Origin: an uncultured Cytophagaceae bacterium
GTDB lineage: Bacteria > Bacteroidota > Bacteroidia > Cytophagales > Spirosomataceae
DNA: 6,318 nucleotides
NCBI GenBank assembly: GCA_903837305.1
Contig: CAILUB010000207.1
Coordinates: forward strand, 1-6,318
Direction of reading: 5' to 3'
In this document: positions 4,427 through 6,318 of the stretch, piece after piece
How the letters are laid out: each line of letters begins with the position of its first letter
Numbering within the stretch: the first letter of the stretch is position 1
Notes under the pieces: generated by a model
Seen by the model: only the letters and a program-made list of their open reading frames with translations
Told to the model about the DNA's origin: nothing
Database searches by the model: none
Made by a program: the position numbers and the translations under genes

Positions 4427-6318
4427 GTTACGATCATCAACTTAGCGAAGCTCAACAAAAGCGTCTTCTCGCCTACCCCTTTTTCAAAATCAATCACGGC
4501 TTTGCGCTCGGCGCCATTGACTTCAATACGCTTGATGAGGCCGAAACCGAATTTAGCGTGTTCGACTTTTTGGCCAGCTGCTAAAGCTAATGCGTCCGTA
4601 GCTTGGAAGTTCGCCGAAACTACGTGCTGGTAATTCGTGTTTGTCGAAGGTTTTTGAATCAACTGTGCCGCTGAAGGAGCTGGCTTCGAAGTAAAACCGG
4701 TCTTTTGAACAGGACGGAAGCTCGACACTTCTTTAGGTGCGTTCGCTGGCTTCGCCATCTTCACAAAGTTCGGATCTAGTTCATTTAAGAAGCGACTCGG
4801 TTCACAAGCCTTTAATCGCCCAAACTGATAACGCGATTCTGCGTAAGAGATCATCAACTTCTTTTCGGCTCGAGTGACTGCCACATAAAACAGGCGGCGC
4901 TCTTCTTCAAGGTCTTGCTGGGATTGCAACATCATTTGGGAAGGAAATAAATCTTCCTCTAATCCCACTAAAAAGACGCGGTTAAACTCTAGGCCTTTCG
5001 CCGAGTGAATCGTCATCAAGGTCACTTTATCACGATCCGCCGGATCTTCATCCGCATCCGCGTTTGTTAGCAAGGAAACGGATTGCAAGAAAGTCGCGAG
5101 GGACTTGTCTTCGTTTTCTGGATTGTCCACGAAGGATTTGATGGCATTCAGTAATTCTTGTAAGTTTTGGTAGCGCGCGAGGCCTTCTACCGTCTTGTCC
5201 TCGTATAATTCACGCATCAATCCAGAGGCTTTCGCCACGTGGTTTGCTACCTCATACGCATCTTTGTGCTCTACCTCCACCATCAATTTGAAGGACTTAA
5301 TCAAATCAGAGAATGACTCGATTCCAGCACTTCCGCGAGCCGCATTGAATTGTCCGATGTTCGAAACGATGTCCCAAACTGGCACGTTATTCTCCGCCGC
5401 TGTCACGACAATTTTCGCGATGGTCGTGTCACCAATTCCTCGCTTAGGCAAGTTGATGATGCGCTTAAATGCCTCCTCATCGTTCTGGTTCACCGTAAAA
5501 CGCAAATACCCGAGAACGTCTTTGATCTCCTTGCGTTGGTAAAAGGAAACGCCACCGATGATGCGGTATTTGATATTCAAACGGCGTAAAGCCTCCTCAA
5601 AAGAACGAGATTGGGCATTGGTTCGGTATAAGATGGCAAAGTCTGACCAGGTGAGGTTTTCTTTTTGAGCTGCCTCAAAAATGGTGGATGCGATCATCCG
5701 ACCTTCTTCGTTATCACTCGATGCACGGATAATGACAATGTCCTCTCCGTCCTCATTTGAGGTGAAAACGTCCTTCTTTAATTGGTTTTTATTTCGGGAG
5801 ATAATCGAATTCGCCACGGCCACAATGGCTTTCGTGGAACGGTAATTCTCCTCTAATTTAATGGTCACTAAATCCGAATAATCGCGCTCGAAGTTCAAGA
5901 TATTCTGGATATCCGCGCCACGGAAGGCGTAAATGGACTGGGCATCATCCCCCACCACACAGATGTTGCGGTTCACGGCAGACAATTTCTTGGTGATCAA
6001 ATACTGGGAAACGTTCGTATCCTGAAACTCATCCACCATCACGTGTTTGAACTTGTGTTGGTATTTATTCAATACGTCCAAATGGTCGCGGAAGAGGATG
6101 TTTGTTTGGAACAATAAATCATCAAAATCCATCGCGTTTGCCGCGAAGCAACGCGCGCAATACAGTTGATATAATTCGCCCATGGCTGGGATGCGTGCTA
6201 GGCGATCCTCTTCCGCTAGAATGGAAGAACCGGTGTATTGCGCCGGACCGATCAAGCGGTTTTTCGCGTTAGAGATTCGGTTCAAGACCAAATTCACTTT
6301 GTATACTTTATCGTCTAA
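4423..6318 (-). CDS. uvrD: UvrD/PcrA-type superfamily 1A DNA helicase, N-terminus outside window
   Basis: An ATP-dependent 3'-5' helicase for nucleotide excision and mismatch repair and for clearing stalled complexes. The window shows 631 residues plus stop, and the frame stays open to the right edge (LDDKVYKV before the GTG at 6297). That GTG is internal; Walker A and about 130-150 N-terminal residues lie beyond the edge. Numbering from the edge: motif II DEFQDT (96-101), motif III GDDAQSIYAFRGA (123-135), motif IV NYRST (158-162), then LYRTNAQSRSFEEAL and GGVSFYQRKEIKDVLGYLR, motif V HSAKGLEF (438-445) and motif VI EEERRLFYVAVTRA (471-484). All visible motifs are intact. A flexible linker (about 523-580) leads to a C-terminal Tudor-like domain (VEHAKFGFGLIKRI…), known in PcrA/UvrD for contact with RNA polymerase. 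PcrA is an equally acceptable name. The stop TAA (4425-4423) overlaps the gldE stop. Confidence 0.96.
   Translation of the reverse strand, partial: LDDKVYKVNLVLNRISNAKNRLIGPAQYTGSSILAEEDRLARIPAMGELYQLYCARCFAANAMDFDDLLFQTNILFRDHLDVLNKYQHKFKHVMVDEFQDTNVSQYLITKKLSAVNRNICVVGDDAQSIYAFRGADIQNILNFERDYSDLVTIKLEENYRSTKAIVAVANSIISRNKNQLKKDVFTSNEDGEDIVIIRASSDNEEGRMIASTIFEAAQKENLTWSDFAILYRTNAQSRSFEEALRRLNIKYRIIGGVSFYQRKEIKDVLGYLRFTVNQNDEEAFKRIINLPKRGIGDTTIAKIVVTAAENNVPVWDIVSNIGQFNAARGSAGIESFSDLIKSFKLMVEVEHKDAYEVANHVAKASGLMRELYEDKTVEGLARYQNLQELLNAIKSFVDNPENEDKSLATFLQSVSLLTNADADEDPADRDKVTLMTIHSAKGLEFNRVFLVGLEEDLFPSQMMLQSQQDLEEERRLFYVAVTRAEKKLMISYAESRYQFGRLKACEPSRFLNELDPNFVKMAKPANAPKEVSSFRPVQKTGFTSKPAPSAAQLIQKPSTNTNYQHVVSANFQATDALALAAGQKVEHAKFGFGLIKRIEVNGAERKAVIDFEKGVGEKTLLLSFAKLMIVT

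Noticed and set aside
5195..5589. Two plus-strand open frames opposite the helicase gene
   Set aside because: They are shadows of the conserved helicase frame, with no recognisable domain and no promoter box noticed before them.
6295..6297. GTG as the start of the UvrD gene
   Set aside because: The frame stays open to the right edge, the upstream residues LDDKVYKV fit UvrD, and Walker A is still missing, so the codon is internal.
1..6318. A new defence, mobile or biosynthetic system
   Set aside because: Every long open frame that is not a shadow belongs to a known housekeeping family, and no direct repeats, integrase, transposase, or CRISPR-like spacing were seen.

Overview
The window looks like an ordinary chromosomal housekeeping region of a member of the Bacteroidota, most likely a Cytophagales-type bacterium (order level is a guess). 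Three things support this. The order HU – (divergent) mutY – ssb – gldE is characteristic of the phylum. Promoter-like boxes match the phylum's TAnnTTTG -7 consensus. At the left edge lies the start of the very basic MPCGKKRKRHK peptide, which in this phylum is annotated as AURKAIP1/COX24-domain protein. Strong Shine-Dalgarno sequences are largely absent, which also fits the phylum.

Layout: positions 1-1294 hold a leftward cluster read from right to left. It encodes an HU/IHF-type nucleoid protein (GTG start), a membrane-anchored TPR protein, and the first 26 codons of the basic AURKAIP1/COX24-type small protein, which runs off the left edge. The gaps are 28 and 48 nt, so they are probably co-transcribed. 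Positions 1295-1438 are a divergent promoter region with one TAnnTTTG box for each direction. Positions 1439-2998 hold mutY and ssb, read rightward, 48 nt apart, and probably one transcript. That transcript ends at a long perfect hairpin (3006-3049), whose right arm runs directly into the -7 box of gldE. Positions 3077-4426 encode GldE, a CNNM/CBS/CorC membrane protein. From 4423 to the right edge, on the minus strand, lies a UvrD/PcrA-type DNA helicase. Its N-terminus, including Walker A, is outside the window, and it overlaps gldE tail to tail by 4 nt.

Functional theme: four products act on DNA (HU packages it, MutY and SSB maintain it, UvrD unwinds it for repair). A membrane protein linked to gliding motility or divalent-cation transport and a ribosome-associated-type peptide are also present. 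No gap exceeds 300 bases. I saw no tRNA, rRNA, CRISPR array, insertion sequence, phage gene or toxin-antitoxin pair, and no evidence of a new multi-gene system. The points worth a second look are local: the fused terminator/promoter before gldE, a 15-nt promoter module used twice, a probably near-leaderless mutY, an altered MutY iron-sulfur loop, the HU arm tip without its proline, and the 4-nt convergent overlap where gldD might be expected.
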